NCBI GenBank assembly: GCA_000827495.1
Contig: KN817641.1
Coordinates: forward strand, 1 to 62,878
DNA: 62,878 nucleotides
DNA from: Hypholoma sublateritium FD-334 SS-4
Taxonomy: Eukaryota; Basidiomycota; Agaricomycetes; Agaricales; Strophariaceae
Direction of reading: 5' to 3'
Both the position numbers and the translations under genes were made by a program. The notes beneath the pieces were generated by a model, which worked only from the letters and a program-made list of their open reading frames with translations, had not been told where the DNA came from and made no database searches. Shown here piece after piece: positions 24,901 to 35,639 of this stretch (the stretch's first letter is position 1; every line of letters starts with the position of its first letter).

Positions 24901-26584
24901 CGAGCCCGCAGACTTCGACCCGGACCACGACCGCGCGGCGCGCGCGGGGACGAACCTTACGAAACTGTTCGAGGATATCGTCGGGCACGACGACGTCGTC
25001 GCGCGCTTGCGCAACTTCCAGGAAGTGGTGCAGAGGTGCCGCGCGCACGGGCTCGATGCGCGCGAGCAGGTGCCAACGACGTTTGTGTTCAGCGGACCGC
25101 CTGGCACGGGGAAGACGACTGTAGCGCGCAAGATCGGGCAGGTGTTTTATGATATGGGCCTGCTCGGTGCGGCGGAGGTCATTGAGTGCTCGGCGTCGGA
25201 CCTCGTCGGGCAGTATGTGGGGCAGACGGGGCCGAAGGTGAAGGCGCTGTTCGAGCGCGCGCTTGGGAAGGTGCTGTTCGTCGACGAGGCGTACCGGCTC
25301 GGCGAGGGCCACTTTGCTCAGGAGGCGGTCGACGAGGTGGTGGGGCTCATCACGCAGCCGCGGTTCAAGGGCAAGCTCGTCATCATCCTCGCGGGCTACG
25401 AGGACGACATGAACCGGCTCCTGGCGGTGAACAGCGGGCTGTCGAGCCGCTTCCCGGACCAGATCACGTTCGAGAACATGGACGCGGAGAGCTGCATCGC
25501 CGTCGTGCGGACCGAGCTCACGAAGAAGGGCGTCGGGCTCGCTGGGATTGAGGACAAGGCGTCGGTGCTGTACGCGGAGATGCGGGAAGTCGTGCGCGAC
25601 CTCGCGGAGCTGCCGGACTGGGGCAACGCGCGCGACATGCTTGCCGCCGCGAGGGACATGACGAACCTCGCGCTGCTCAGCGGCGCAAGCACAGATACCG
25701 GCGGCTTTGCGCTCGCGCCCGCCGACGCGCTGGACATCCTCCGCAAGATGCTCGCGGACAAGACGCGCAGGAGTACGATCAAGATCAAGTCCCGCAAGCC
25801 GAAGGCGCCTGTGCAGAGCGCGACGGCGGACCCGCCTGCGCCGCCGCCCGTGGGCGTCGGTGTGGATGCGGATGCCGCGGACGCTCCCCCGCCTCCTCCG
25901 CCGGCGTCGCCGCCGCCTGCGTCGTCGCGGTCAGAGAGTCCGACGACGTCGCGCAGCGCGACACCTTCCTCCGGGCGCGGGCGCGCTGCATTCCGTGGTC
26001 GCGGTGACTTCCGTGGTCGTGGCGAATTCCGCGGACGGGGCACCTGGCGCGGTGCGTCCAACGCCCCGCGCGGTAACGCTCCCGGCGGAAGCGGCGCGCG
26101 GACGCAGGGCGCACAGGACCCGCCCCGCGACGCTGGCGTGTCGGACGCGGTGTGGCGCCGGCTGCAGGCGGCGAAAGCGGCAGCGGCGGAGAGCGAGAAG
26201 CAGGCGCAGCAGGCGATCAAGCGACTGGACCAGGGCGTGGCGACGGAGGCGAAGACGGAGGCACGGGAGAATACACGCATGGCGGAGCTGGCGAACGCTG
26301 CTGCGGACGAGGAGGACGCTGGGCGGCGCGCGGCGCTGCTGCGCGAGCGCGAGGAGGCGCGGGTGAAGGCACACGCGGCGAAGGTCGAGAAGGAGAGGAA
26401 GGCAGCGGAGCTGGCGGCGAAGAGGGAGGCGGAGAGGAAGGAGAAGGAGCAGGAGGCAAAGGCGCAGAGGAAGCTGCGGGAGCTTGGAGTCTGTCCAGCC
26501 GGCTTTCGGTGGCATAGGGTAGGCTCCGTCTATCACTGTGGTGGGGGAAGCCACGTCGTCCCCGTCGACAGCCTCGGCCTGTGA
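18944..26584 (+). CDS. ZNFX1-like helicase fused to three CbbX-type AAA+ modules (gene B)
   Basis: Paralogue of gene A, 2418 residues, eight exons: 18944–20420, 20478–21351, 21409–21977, 22041–22383, 22437–24184, 24234–24343, 24395–24556, 24611–26584. Order of domains: ZNFX1 signature (FRNISILPT, FIRP, LDNQFRLLRED); SF1 helicase with GPPGTGKS at 490–497, VEEAGE, QQHRMRPE, DNYQGEE and LNVLLSRSR; NF-X1-like segment from residue 1088 (CGIHLCPSKCH); coiled coil; AAA+ P-loops at 1365 (GNPGTGKT), 1643 (GSPGTGKT) and 1923 (GPPGTGKT). The AAA1 Walker B reads FVDETYQL, Thr replacing the Ala of gene A. Unlike gene A it has an RG-rich stretch (GRGDFRGRGEFRGRG) before the terminal coiled coil. The tail CGGGSH…SLGL is kept. 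Intron 6 (24344–24394) is GC–AG. From about 22450 the coding DNA becomes much more GC-rich. Two undetermined bases (24274, 24438) lie in exons. Confidence 0.9.
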
Positions 26585-27523
26585 TCATCGTCAACTTCTA
26601 GACCTAGAGATGTTTTTTCTTCAAGTCTGCCCCTCCGTTTGGTTAGATGCACATGTTTTAGAACTAGATTCATTCAATGCTCTTGAACGCTCAGAGAAAG
26701 AAGGCCAGTGGTTTTCGTTTGAGAACGGAGATATCTGCGTCCAGTATAGTCTCGCGAGCCAGCCGTTTGTGGTTCCTAATCGGGTATCTGGCCAGAAATC
26801 GTGAGCCATCAAATAAATTGATGGGGCCGGATACCTCCACAATTTTTGGTGATGGCTCAAAAACCTTGCAACATACCCGATTAGGACAGAACGGCTGGCT
26901 CGCGAGACTACGTCCAGTATGCCATCTAGTCGTCGCGCAGAGAAATTCCATCTCCCCGGTTTGAGATGTTAGGTAGTATTAGAGTTCGGTTTAACAATTT
27001 CGCTGCGAATATTCACTAGTTCTTGACGGCGGATTTTGCTAGCCGCGTTGGGACACGCTAAGATAAACCGGAACAAAATTTTGGGCAAAGGAATGGAAGG
27101 GATATATTGTGAATGGACTACATGCAAACAGAACTCCCTATCTCGTTCCACTCAACCAAAACCTGCTCCAACGGATGATACAAAACCTAAAGAGAGAAAT
27201 CGGGTTAGTATATGGTGATACGGGGATGGGTTCAGAGAAGAAGAATCAGAATAGCGGATGAGGACTGCCAAAGCAGCCCACTCCGAAGGTAGCTGAGATA
27301 ATTTTCTGCAGTGCAGGGTGCGCTCCTGCGTAAAGCCAAATGCCTCAAACATCATACGTAGTAAAAGGGAAGTGAAGAGGGGACAGGATGCTCACCATGG
27401 TCGTCGTGGTCGGTGAAGAGCCAGGACAGAAAAAACACGCGTGTTATATAGCCAAATTGGAACTCCGCCAACTCCGCTCGAGGTGGATGTGGCACGCGGC
27501 GCGGGGCTCGGTCACGAACTGTC
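26585..27523. other. intergenic region between gene B and TAF10
   Basis: Apart from the MITE at 26747–26910 there is no feature I can support. Open frames are short. The last ~150 bases before 27524 are GC-rich and should contain the TAF10 promoter. Confidence 0.55.
26747..26910. mobile_element. 164-bp MITE with ~40-bp terminal inverted repeats and 9-bp target duplication
   Basis: The ends are perfect inverted repeats for 21 bases (TAGTCTCGCGAGCCAGCCGTT at the left, its complement at the right). After a small length difference they match again through CCTAATCGGGTAT, about 40 bp in all. An inner inverted pair (GAGCCATCA near 26803 and TGATGGCTC near 26850) makes most of the element one long hairpin. 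The 9-mer CGTCCAGTA stands directly outside both ends (26738–26746 and 26911–26919), a textbook target-site duplication. A 9-bp duplication fits the Mutator-like superfamily (9–11 bp), but with no transposase that assignment is an inference. It lies in the 3' flank of gene B. Confidence 0.85.
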
Positions 27524-28200
27524 ATGGCCAATTCGCAGCAGCAGCCGTTTGCGTACCCCATCTCCTCGCCCTACCCACCGGCGGAGTCGTCGCAGGCGGC
27601 GACGCCCGCGCAGGCGTCTTCGTCCACTGCTGCCGCAGGCGCCGCCCCCCCTGCACAATCGCGCCAGGCTGCAGAGGAGGCGCGCAAGGACCGCACGCTA
27701 GCCGACTTTATGCTCATGCTCGACGACTACGAGCCCCTGGTGCGTGCTATCCATATCGATGGAGTTGGAGGGTGCTAATTCTGCTATAGATCCCTAATGA
27801 GGTGACGGACTACTACCTCCAACGCGTCGGCTTTGAGTGCGAGGACGTACGGTTGTGAGTGCCACCACTGCCTATCTATTGCTACGCAACCCTGAGTATC
27901 AATTTTGCATCTAGGAAACGCCTGTTATCTCTCGCAGCGCAAAAGTTCGTGTCCGACATCGCGGCGGATGCGTACCAGCATGCGCGCATCCGCACAAACG
28001 CCTCGGGCGGCCGCGCGAGGGTGAACCAGCCGCTGACGGGGCCGGGGTCTGCAAAGGTACGTGGTGCATCCATCTGCTTCCTCCCTGGTAACTGATTGGG
28101 TGCTCAGGACAAGACACGGACGACGCTGACGATGGACGATCTGAGCGCGGCGCTGGCGGAGTATGGCATCAGCGCACGCAAGCCCGAGTACTATATTTAA
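27524..28200 (+). CDS. TAF10: transcription initiation factor TFIID/SAGA subunit TAF10
   Basis: Histone-fold subunit shared by TFIID and the SAGA coactivator in the nucleus. Four exons (27524–27739, 27790–27854, 27915–28056, 28108–28200) give 171 residues. An Ala/Pro/Gln/Ser-rich N-terminus leads to the TAF10 core: [52 protein letters not shown], and the closing [15 protein letters not shown]. The core is complete. The next gene on the same str and, 169 bp downstream, is another SAGA subunit. Confidence 0.95.
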
Positions 28201-28369
28201 GCTGTAGGATTATCAGTAGACCTGTATATTATTATGTAGCAGTATCCACGCATACTTTTTGTATGTCTATTGTTCAGACTTCGCCGTCAGGGTGGCCATT
28301 GTTGAAGGAGGACACGTGATGTGCAGAAGGAGGTGAATTCGGAATTTGTTCAGTTGGTTGTGCTGAACC

Positions 28370-29556
28370 ATGATGAGCGTCCGCTTGAAGCCGTCGCCGC
28401 AGCCCGTCTCTCCCTTCTCATGGGACATCCCATCCCCCTCCGCCGCCTCAGATGCAACCACCGCACCCCCAGCGTCACCCCCGACCTCGTGGCTCGTCGC
28501 CCGCGACATGAAGCTCTTTGGCGCACGGCCCCTTACCTCTACATCTGATATCGGCCTCGTCAAGTGCGCCGACTGCGCTAAGCCAGTCCTCCGCAGCTTC
28601 CTTGCTGAGCACTCAGGTGCGTCGCCATGCCCCCCACCACCGCCTATACTGACTGCCGAAACAGAAACCTGCGCCCTGATAAGATCTGGTGGCAAAAAGG
28701 GCGCCAAGGGCAAGGCTGATGCCGACGGTACGTGCTCCGCCCACCGTGCCACCCCCACCGCTGACCCCTCGCAGACGGCAAGAAGGGCGGGAAGAAGCGC
28801 AAGGCCTCGCCGTCGCCCGAGGAGCCCGCGAAGAAGAAGGCCAAGCCCGCGCCCAAGGTCACCAAGGGCCGCACGAAGGGCCCCGTCGACTACGACAAGC
28901 AGTGCGGCGTGATCAACGACAAGGGCCTGCCGTGCTCGCGGTCGCTCACGTGCAAGTCGCACTCGATGGGCGCGAAGCGCGCGGTCCCCGGCCGCTCGCG
29001 CGACTACGACGCGCTGCTGCTCGACTGGCAGCGCGCGAACAACCCGAACTTCGTCGAGCCCGTCAAGCGCGAGACCAAGGCGGAGAAGAAGGAGAAGCGC
29101 GAGCGCGAGAAGCTCGAGAAGAAGCGCATGGCCGGCGAGGCGGCGGTGGGCGAGGCACCCGCCGCGCCCGGGGGCAAGAAGGCGGGCGCGGGCGGCGGCG
29201 GCGGGAGCAAGAAGGTCGGGAAGAAGGCCGCTGCGGCCGCCGCCGCGCAGCAGCGCCTCGCAGAAGAGCTGCGCGAGGACGTCTCGGAGGACCTGGACGA
29301 CCTCGACTCCGAGGTCGAGATGGAGGACCTCATCCGCAGCGTGCGCTCTGCGAAGGAGGCGGGCGCTATTGGCGTGCCGCTTGCTGTGCCGTGCGACGCG
29401 GGCAGCTGGTTTATCCAGCGCCGGGAGCGCGCGCGGTGCTGCCGCGACCTGCTTATGAATGCGCTCGGCAGCGGCGGGGGCACGGGTGCCCCTGGCGGCA
29501 TGGGCGGCCGCAGCGCGAGCATCACAGCTGGGACCACCAGTACCATGCGCATTTGA
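28370..29556 (+). CDS. SGF73: SAGA deubiquitinase-module subunit SGF73/ataxin-7-like (SCA7 domain)
   Basis: Anchors the histone H2B deubiquitinase module to SAGA. Three exons (28370–28616, 28665–28727, 28775–29556) give 363 residues. A C2HC zinc finger lies at residues 66–85 (Cys66, Cys69, His81, Cys85), split by intron 1. A Lys-rich linker follows, then the SCA7 domain at about 142–185 with [28 protein letters not shown] and [11 protein letters not shown] (Cys147, Cys156, Cys162, His165). The second half is a charged Lys/Glu coiled coil and an Ala/Gly-rich, probably disordered tail. There are two adjacent Met codons at the start; either is possible. The GC-rich codons make long mirror-image frames on the minus strand that are not genes. 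Confidence 0.92.
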
Positions 29557-30481
29557 CGGACCCATCTTCTCTTTCTATTTATTTTTTCGTCTAGGTATCG
29601 CCATGTTGTACACGTTTGTATTTTACCGCCCCACCTCTGTACAGTCTGTTTATCTTATACCACTTATCGCCTACGTATATCCACTATCATCCTGGCACAT
29701 AGTCGATGATGCAGAATCCTATTCCCCTGTACTGGTTTTCTGTAACATATAAACAAGAGTCGTATAGACCGGCACAATTCCACACCCGGTGCGATCAATT
29801 CCGTGTTTGGTAGGACGTATGCCGGAAAGGGTAAACGGCTGTCAGTTCCAACTTCGGGCGACGGTGGGGGCGCGCGGCCATAGCCAAGAAGTCGTTAGTC
29901 AGTAGGAAGGGGACCATGAAAATGGGACCGATTCCTGCACATGCCACTGCCGAGATATCGATGATGATGCACATGATGATTGATGAATCGATGACAGCTG
30001 GTCTGTTCTTGCCCAAGCCCTGTCTTCATATAAAAGTCTGAAAGATAAGAAGCTCTAAATCTATATCAAATAGCAGGTATCATACGTATACACTTGATTT
30101 TTCGTCCTTTAATTTTGAATTCTTGGGAATGTCCTCCACGCCGCACTACTTATTCATTAGACAAGAAGTGTAATTCTGGTACGGCTAGCTATTCCAGTTG
30201 AGTCCCGGAAATATCAAGGGAGACCGCGATTCAGATCAGAAAATGATCACTTTCTGTTCCATACAATAGGGCTGAGAACACGCCCATGACTTTTGCAGGC
30301 CCACGCATGTACATACGTCGGATGCTTGTCTTTGATGGATCCTGATCTGTGCCGTGCATATGAGACGAGCTATAAGTACAACGTTCAATACCATGTTGCA
30401 CTGACTTACCCACTAATACTGTAGGAAGCCTCGTATCTTGCCCCCCTTCAAGTTTAAACCCACATTAAGTCAAGCCCCACA
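29557..30481. other. AT-rich intergenic region
   Basis: Holds the 3' flank of SGF73 and probably the promoter of the following membrane-protein gene. I see no gene, RNA or repeat. Confidence 0.5.
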
Positions 30482-32175
30482 ATGACCTTAGTATGCTATA
30501 ACCACAACATGAACTTCACGTATGGTGCTTATTTAGTCGGCATAATTGCAGCCACCGTGTAAGGGCATTGTTCCATCACTTCAATTGGAATTAACACATT
30601 CTACTATGCAGACTTTATGGAATACTGGTGTCTCAGACTATGTTCTACTTTAATCGTTATCCAAAGGACCGTTTGACTTTGAAGCTACTGGTGCGTGGAA
30701 GTGGTCCCTAAATCCTCGTCACCCTGAACTTTCTGCTAGGTGTCCTCTCTACTGTACGTATGATTGACAAGGACATACTACCATAACATAGCTCAAATGT
30801 GCGGAAGATTTTTGGAAACACTGACAGTTGTAACAGAGACTTACAGCCTGTATCATTATCTCGTTACTGGCTTTGGTAATCTGTCCTTGCTCAACGATCA
30901 TTTTTGGTTTGTGCCTTCAATTCTTGAGTGTATGCATTCAGGAAAATAGATATACTATTCTATCTAGGAGTCTACAGGTCAGCTATATCAAGAATATTCT
31001 ACTATCAACTTATTACTACTAGTAGTATCAAATATAGGTTCAAGGTTGATATCTTGGTAGTGGTGAGTTTATTAATTAGATCACTCCATACAAACCAACT
31101 TAACAAATAAATCCAGTATACCATTATATGCATTGTGCAATGGTAACCTACGATTAGACATCGGGCCCTCCTGCGTTTGCTCGGAAGACGGTTAACCCCA
31201 ACGATTTACAGGTTTTTCGTACTCCGTATCTGGGAATGTATGTCTGTTCAAAGCACCGCTGCCCAGAGCTTCCGGAAGTTGATTTATGTGGCAGTGACTG
31301 GCCGGAGATTGATACCCACGGCCATTCTCGTGCGTGGCTTGCGCTGGCTTTTGCAGTTCAGAATTAATTTGCTTCGAGGTTCTACTTGTTCTGGGAGCAT
31401 ATGGTTAGTTATTGTGATAATTTGAATCGACCCTCTCGAACACGACGAGTACTTCTCATTTACATCACCGTATTCAGCGTCTGCACTAGGTACGTGGTCT
31501 AAAACCTACAGAAATCCTCCTGTATTACTGAGATCAGCGGCGCCTTGGCCCTCAAAGTAGTGGCCATTAAAATGTAAAACTCTCGGGATGTGTATTAATC
31601 CATATCACAATAGCTGACAATTAGACAATATACCTCGTTCAGTTTCAAACTGGAATTATGGGTCTTCTTCACCCTACCAGACATCAAGGTGTGTGGAAAG
31701 CCGCGAACCAAGCTTCGCAACCTGATTTCGAATAGATTTCGGTGGCAATCAATAAATCCATTGAAATTACTCTAGACGTTCTGATAACGGGAGGCCTTTG
31801 CTACTATCTGCGTCGCGGCCATTCTGCAATCAGGAGGTGCGTGCACCGACAGTGAATAAAATCTACTGCCAAACATCTTTTAGGACAAATACTATGATCA
31901 AGAAGTTAATGATCTTCGCAGTAAATCGGGGCGCAGTTACAATGTATATTTTAAAGAATAATTGTGTTGGTGTCTGGACTAATACTGAGCGACAGCTTAT
32001 TGCAAGCTTGCTACCTCATCGCAGTGAGTTCTATCACCCGTAAATGCATACGTGTTATACTTTTGACCTTGTGAAAAGTTCCAGCCTGATGCCAACTCCT
32101 TGACCTGGGCAGCTATCCACGTGTCCATCGGCAAAGGTCTGCCTCGATCCTTTCATAGTCGATGTAGTTGTATAA
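30482..32175 (+). CDS. DUF6534-type multi-pass membrane protein (middle exons unresolved, possibly decayed)
   Basis: Reads as a member of the basidiomycete DUF6533/DUF6534 seven-helix membrane families, whose function is unknown. The N-terminal exons (30482–30558, 30612–30690, 30740–30753, 30808–30906) splice in frame and give YGAYLVGIIAATVLYGILV, QTMFYFNRYPKDRLTLKLL and YSLYHYLVTGFGN, all typical of the family. Further on, RIWELTGRRLIPTAIL (31220–31325), LDVLITGGLCYYLRRGHSAI (31744–31800), TNTMIKKLMIFAVNRGAVT (around 31885–31940) and LTWAAIHVSIGK (to 32136) match the expected order. I could not build an unbroken path between 30907 and 31210 or around 31325–31630, and the C-terminus stops early, so the gene may be a recent pseudogene. 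An in-frame second Met lies at 30509. Confidence 0.55.
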
Positions 32176-33871
32176 CTCAAAGATCAACTATTATCTCTAG
32201 TTTATTCAAATTCTGTCCTCGCAACGTCAGTAATATCATTAAATCTAGTTGCTGGCTCTAAATCACTATGATGCTTTGGAAGGTTGAACAGCCGAAATGC
32301 TATCCGCGGTGCGGGAGACGACGAAGAGCTTTCTGGGGTACAGTCAAGGTCATTGTTACCCCTCAGGTTTCAAAGCAGGTCGGATGGAGGTTGATTGGAG
32401 GTGACCGGTGACCAGTAGCGCGTTCAGCACGGGCGCTTAGTAGCCCGGTCCGTTACCGGTCCGAGTCGATGAATTTTCTACACTTTGATATTGCTTTACA
32501 TACTGCACATTGCCAAATTGATACTTTGTTTTGGCTACTACCCCCCGAGAGAGTGCCGTAATTTGGCCGTGATGTAATTGGTGGCGGACGTCAAATAAAA
32601 CAGCCACCGGCGATCTTCAAGGCGGCGTTCAAGTTGCTGAGACAGATACGCCTAATCAACGCCTAACTTTGTTACTGTCATGTCCAAGTTAAGTCGCCTT
32701 TTTGTTGTACTTGCGTGAATGTGTAATAATTGTACCAGCCAACGGTTCGAGATTTCGTTATTCGGAAGAATACGGCAGGCGTGTCTCACCCCCCCAGGGC
32801 ATTCTGAGTTTGGTATATAAAAACTTGCAGTGTATCGTCTTTGCAGCTACTTAATTTTACACGGATGTGATGGTGCGCCCAAGTACGGCGCGATGCTCGC
32901 TTGTGTGTTCATCCTTGTCATGCGGTACTAAAGCAGCTTCCGGGTAATTACAAAGTGACCAAGTAGTAGTACCCAAACGAAGCGAGGCTCCTCTGATGTT
33001 TCAAAAATACCTTGAACGAGAACCCATGATGATCATGTTGACCTATGTTTCCTCTGGTTTGTTACATTCGAACCGACATCAAAGACCCTGCCTGACTTGG
33101 GCTCGTGGATGAAAGGGCCGGTGTCTATCCTTATTCTTCTCGCGACATTCTGGCATTCATATATAAAACTTTTAGCCTACATACCCTGACCCGCCTGTTA
33201 GATAAATACTGCGTTGTACACACGGCTTCAGTGCCTGAATTTTTTATTTATCAATCATTCATGATGCATAAACGTTGAGGCATCACGATACTGCGCAACT
33301 GGATCAGAATAGTTGATGTAAATGCTGTCAATTCGCTGATATCTATCTAGTATCTTGCCCACAAAATCTAAATTTACTCGCTCATCGAGCGACTACTAAA
33401 ATAGTGTGTCTGCCTTCTTCCAGAGCTTATGTACACATGTCGAACATATTCATTCATCTTGTGCTAGTTCATGTCCGTGAAACCTCGAAGGAGATCTTAA
33501 TCACATTTCTGAAAAATATCAGTCTCGGCTCTCAACGCTTCGTTAATTATCAATCTACTGATCGGTACCAATCTGTCTCTAGATTTCCAATACAGACCAC
33601 TGGCTTGCGAAGCCATGTAAATACCTGTATTTATCGTGGGGTGGATGAGAGGAGAATTGAAGGCTACGTGGCACTCTGAGATCTTCATCACATATCGATC
33701 GAGATTCTTTTAAATAAAAGGTTAACTTGGGTCAACTATAGTGCTCATTGATTGCGATTGGTATATAATCGGTGCTGATGTAGATGCTTCTACTGCCTCA
33801 ATACCGAATACGTTCTCACTAGCACACCAGACCATTGGATATTCGACTCGGAATCAGCACCACTAAGGTAA
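32176..33871. other. AT-rich intergenic region without visible genes
   Basis: About 1.7 kb with only short open frames. A small GC-rich patch at 32385–32470 contains repeated GGTGACC/ACCGGT motifs of unknown meaning. The last part should hold the monooxygenase promoter. Confidence 0.5.
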
Positions 33872-35639
33872 ATGACCATCCTTCCTCGCCAACGACTAGC
33901 AATAATGTATGCTCTCCCCCGAATGAAATATGCGCATATTGGTCTCAATTTCATTTATCCCACAGAGGAAGCGGTATTGGGGGACTCGCCCTCGCTGTAG
34001 CGCTCAGCAAACTCGGTCTGGACGAGACACTCGAAATTGATGTATACGAATCGACGGCAAAGTTGGCACCGGTTGGTGCTGGAATTAGCATCTGGCCCCG
34101 CGCATGGGATATTTTGAGGAAGATGGGCTTGGAGAAGGCATTATCCGAGCGTTCGCCACCAAGCGCGTCGGTGTCTCCGGGGCAAAAAGGTCATTCATAA
34201 TTGTATCTAAATTTAGTATTAGTAACACCATTTATAGTAAGCGGATTTTCCTACCGGAAAAGCGATCAAAAGCAGGGCGTACCAATTGTAGAGGTTAAAT
34301 TGCCCTGTATGAATTCCTTTGCGTGTTGCAGTTGGAATTACTGAATAGGATAATGTCGCAGGTGGTCCGCGAGCCTTCCATCGAGCGGACATTCAAGAAG
34401 TATTCTTGAATCACACATCGTCATTAATCAGATTTCATTTCTGCCATCGTCTAAAGAAATACAACAAGACATCCAATGGGATTGAGCTCACCTTTTACAA
34501 TGGGAAAAATTTGACATGCGACCTCTTGATTGGTGCGGATGGAATTAATTCCACAGTTCGAAACCTCTTTCTTGCGGATGAAAACGGCAATGTCGAGTGC
34601 TCGAGGCCCAAATGGACGGGAACCGTTGCCTACCGAAGTCTTATTGAGGCCGAGGACGTCCGAAAAGTAAATCCACAGCACCCGGCACTAGAGAAATATA
34701 TGGTAGTATGTGAATTCATCCTCCTCTACTGCTGTAGTACTAATATGTTGTAATTCATTGTCGATAGTACTGTGGAAAAAACAAGGTAAGTACTCGGTCC
34801 ATCGATCCAGAACAATTACTCTGACTTCTGTCAAAATAGCACATTGTTATGTACCCCATTATGCAAGGGCGATACATTAATACCATCCAGTTTGTAACGG
34901 ACCCTACAAAAGAGGGTACTTATATTAGTACCACCGGCGCGGTGGTTGATCTCTCAGAAGATGACATACCAACTATGTACAGCGGATGGGAAGACGACGC
35001 ACAGTGTATTATTAAGGTATTATGGCACATTACCCGGACATCTATATCATAAATTAATGCTGTTAAATTGCAGCTTGTAGCCAAGCCATCGAAATGGGCA
35101 ATACAAACTGTAGACACACTGGACAAATATGCATCGGAATGCGTAGTTCTTCTCGGCGACGCAGTGCGTTTTATTTTTACAGCTCTTCAGCGCTCATCTC
35201 ACAAGGGTAAAATTTAATTGGTACACCAGGCACATGGAATGGCTCCCCATTTGGGAAACGGAGCTGCACAGGCCATTGAGGTATTTTCTGAAATACCTGC
35301 GCCGCGGAGTCGAAATAATTGGTTCGACAGGACGCATATGTGTTCGCAAACCTAATCGCAGCAGCACATGGACAAGGACGCACATATTGGGACACAAAAA
35401 GGATCACAGATGCATATAATCTTGTTCGACAGCCCTTCGGGAATTTTGTGGTCGACGCCACTCGCCAACAGGGGCGGCGGTATGATCTTAATACTCCTGC
35501 ACTCCAGGCCGTCAATGAAGGTGATTTTATCCCCCCTTGCGAATTGGCCGACCTAGGTCGGTCTATCGAGAAGGGGTGGGAATGGACTTGGAATACCTTA
35601 GTGACTGGTGATCTGGAAAGAGCATTGGCAGTGTTGTAG
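33872..35639 (+). CDS. FAD-dependent monooxygenase, salicylate-hydroxylase-like
   Basis: Group A flavoprotein aromatic hydroxylase family, using NAD(P)H and O2. Nine exons (33872–33906, 33966–34189, 34238–34306, 34362–34705, 34768–34785, 34840–35016, 35074–35163, 35230–35280, 35331–35639) give 438 residues, normal for the family. The FAD-binding Rossmann motif is RLAIIGSGIGGLALAVAL (residues 8–25); the second FAD motif is LLIGADG (164–170); the third is GDAAHGMAPHLGNGAAQAIE (317–336). All key motifs are intact. The true N-terminus is a 35-nt exon; the longer upstream open frame is misleading. The donor of intron 2 (gtcatt) is weak. The next recognisable gene, convergent, is a UbiA prenyltransferase, so an aromatic, possibly prenylated, substrate is plausible. 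Confidence 0.9.

Noticed and set aside
25396..26554. Long minus-strand open frames opposite the 3' half of gene B
   Set aside because: They mirror GC-rich codons of the real gene, lack any motif, and the plus-strand frame aligns with gene A to the stop codon.
28267..29565. 432-codon minus-strand frame opposite SGF73
   Set aside because: Shadow of the GC-rich SGF73 exon; composition is low-complexity Arg/Ala/Leu, and the plus strand carries the SCA7 domain.
33835..34200. Start of the monooxygenase at 33835 in the longer unspliced frame
   Set aside because: That frame lacks the beta-strand before GSGIGG; splicing a 35-nt exon from 33872 restores RLAIIGSGIGG.
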